NCBI GenBank assembly: GCA_016202795.1
Contig: JACQNY010000089.1
Coordinates: 1 to 12,110, forward strand
From: Candidatus Aenigmatarchaeota archaeon
GTDB lineage: Archaea > Aenigmatarchaeota > Aenigmatarchaeia > JACPZZ01
Length of the DNA stretch: 12,110 nucleotides
Reading direction: 5' to 3'
The position numbers and the translations under genes were made by a program. Below, piece by piece: positions 12,089 to 12,110 of the stretch. Within the stretch, counting starts at the first letter, position 1; each line of letters begins with the position of its first letter. Below the pieces are notes generated by a model. It ran no database searches. It saw only the letters and a program-made list of their open reading frames with translations, and was not told where the DNA came from.

Positions 12089-12110
12089 AAACCCTTAATA
12101 ATTCATAAAC
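12085..12110 (-). repeat. Direct repeat GTTTATGA at the window edge
   Basis: GTTTATGA is read on the minus strand at 12110-12103 and again at 12092-12085, 18 bases apart. The second copy contains the start codon of the 212-residue protein. The same octamer surrounds the start of the 179-residue protein (9650-9643). The upstream copy's ATG is followed by AATTATTAA, that is two codons and a stop. It may be a chance match or a start-site element. Confidence 0.3.

Overview
This is archaeal DNA. It carries the archaeal/eukaryotic-type genes aIF2 gamma and ribosomal protein S6e, a KaiC/RadA-like ATPase and mevalonate-pathway genes. Starts are preceded by TATA-like elements about 26-40 bases upstream, some with a Shine-Dalgarno (SD) motif and some apparently leaderless. 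Genes are short and tightly packed: no gap exceeds about 75 bases and several stop/start codons overlap. The mevalonate-3-kinase-like gene recalls Thermoplasmatales and archaea living with them. A DPANN archaeon (for example a Micrarchaeota- or Diapherotrites-like lineage) or a Thermoplasmata relative is my guess, with low confidence at the phylum level.

Layout. At the left edge lies the N-terminal 388 codons of a P2-type (Ca2+-ATPase-like) cation pump, on the minus strand and cut by the window start. It is divergent from a plus-strand DUF475/TerC-superfamily membrane protein, the only plus-strand gene. That gene converges on a single-domain KaiC-like ATPase, and an 18-base tandem duplication carries both stop codons. 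Next come a signal-peptide surface protein with Ig-like folds, one membrane anchor and a cytoplasmic coiled coil, and then a four-gene mevalonate cluster (4283-8031). Beyond that are a methyltransferase coupled to an unknown 179-residue protein, aIF2 gamma, S6e, and an unknown 212-residue protein at the right edge. From 2180 to 12088 every gene is on the minus strand. I saw no tRNA, rRNA, CRISPR array or mobile element.

How the genes work together. The mevalonate cluster reads, in transcription order: a mevalonate-3-kinase-like GHMP protein, a P-loop kinase resembling 2-phosphoglycerate kinases, a diphosphomevalonate-decarboxylase-family protein with its catalytic Lys/Arg/Asp intact, and mevalonate (5-)kinase. 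This mixes parts of the classical pathway with parts of the Thermoplasma 3-phosphate route. It also places an unassigned kinase exactly where archaea usually lack a recognisable phosphomevalonate kinase. This is the most likely site of undescribed biochemistry in the window. The first three genes are joined by a 1-base gap and an ATGA overlap, and mevalonate kinase follows at a few bases, so they are probably one operon making isoprenoid lipid precursors.

Several promoters overlap perfect inverted repeats: 1191-1212, 4264-4290, 8058-8082 and 10949-10971. These are candidate operators or RNA hairpins.
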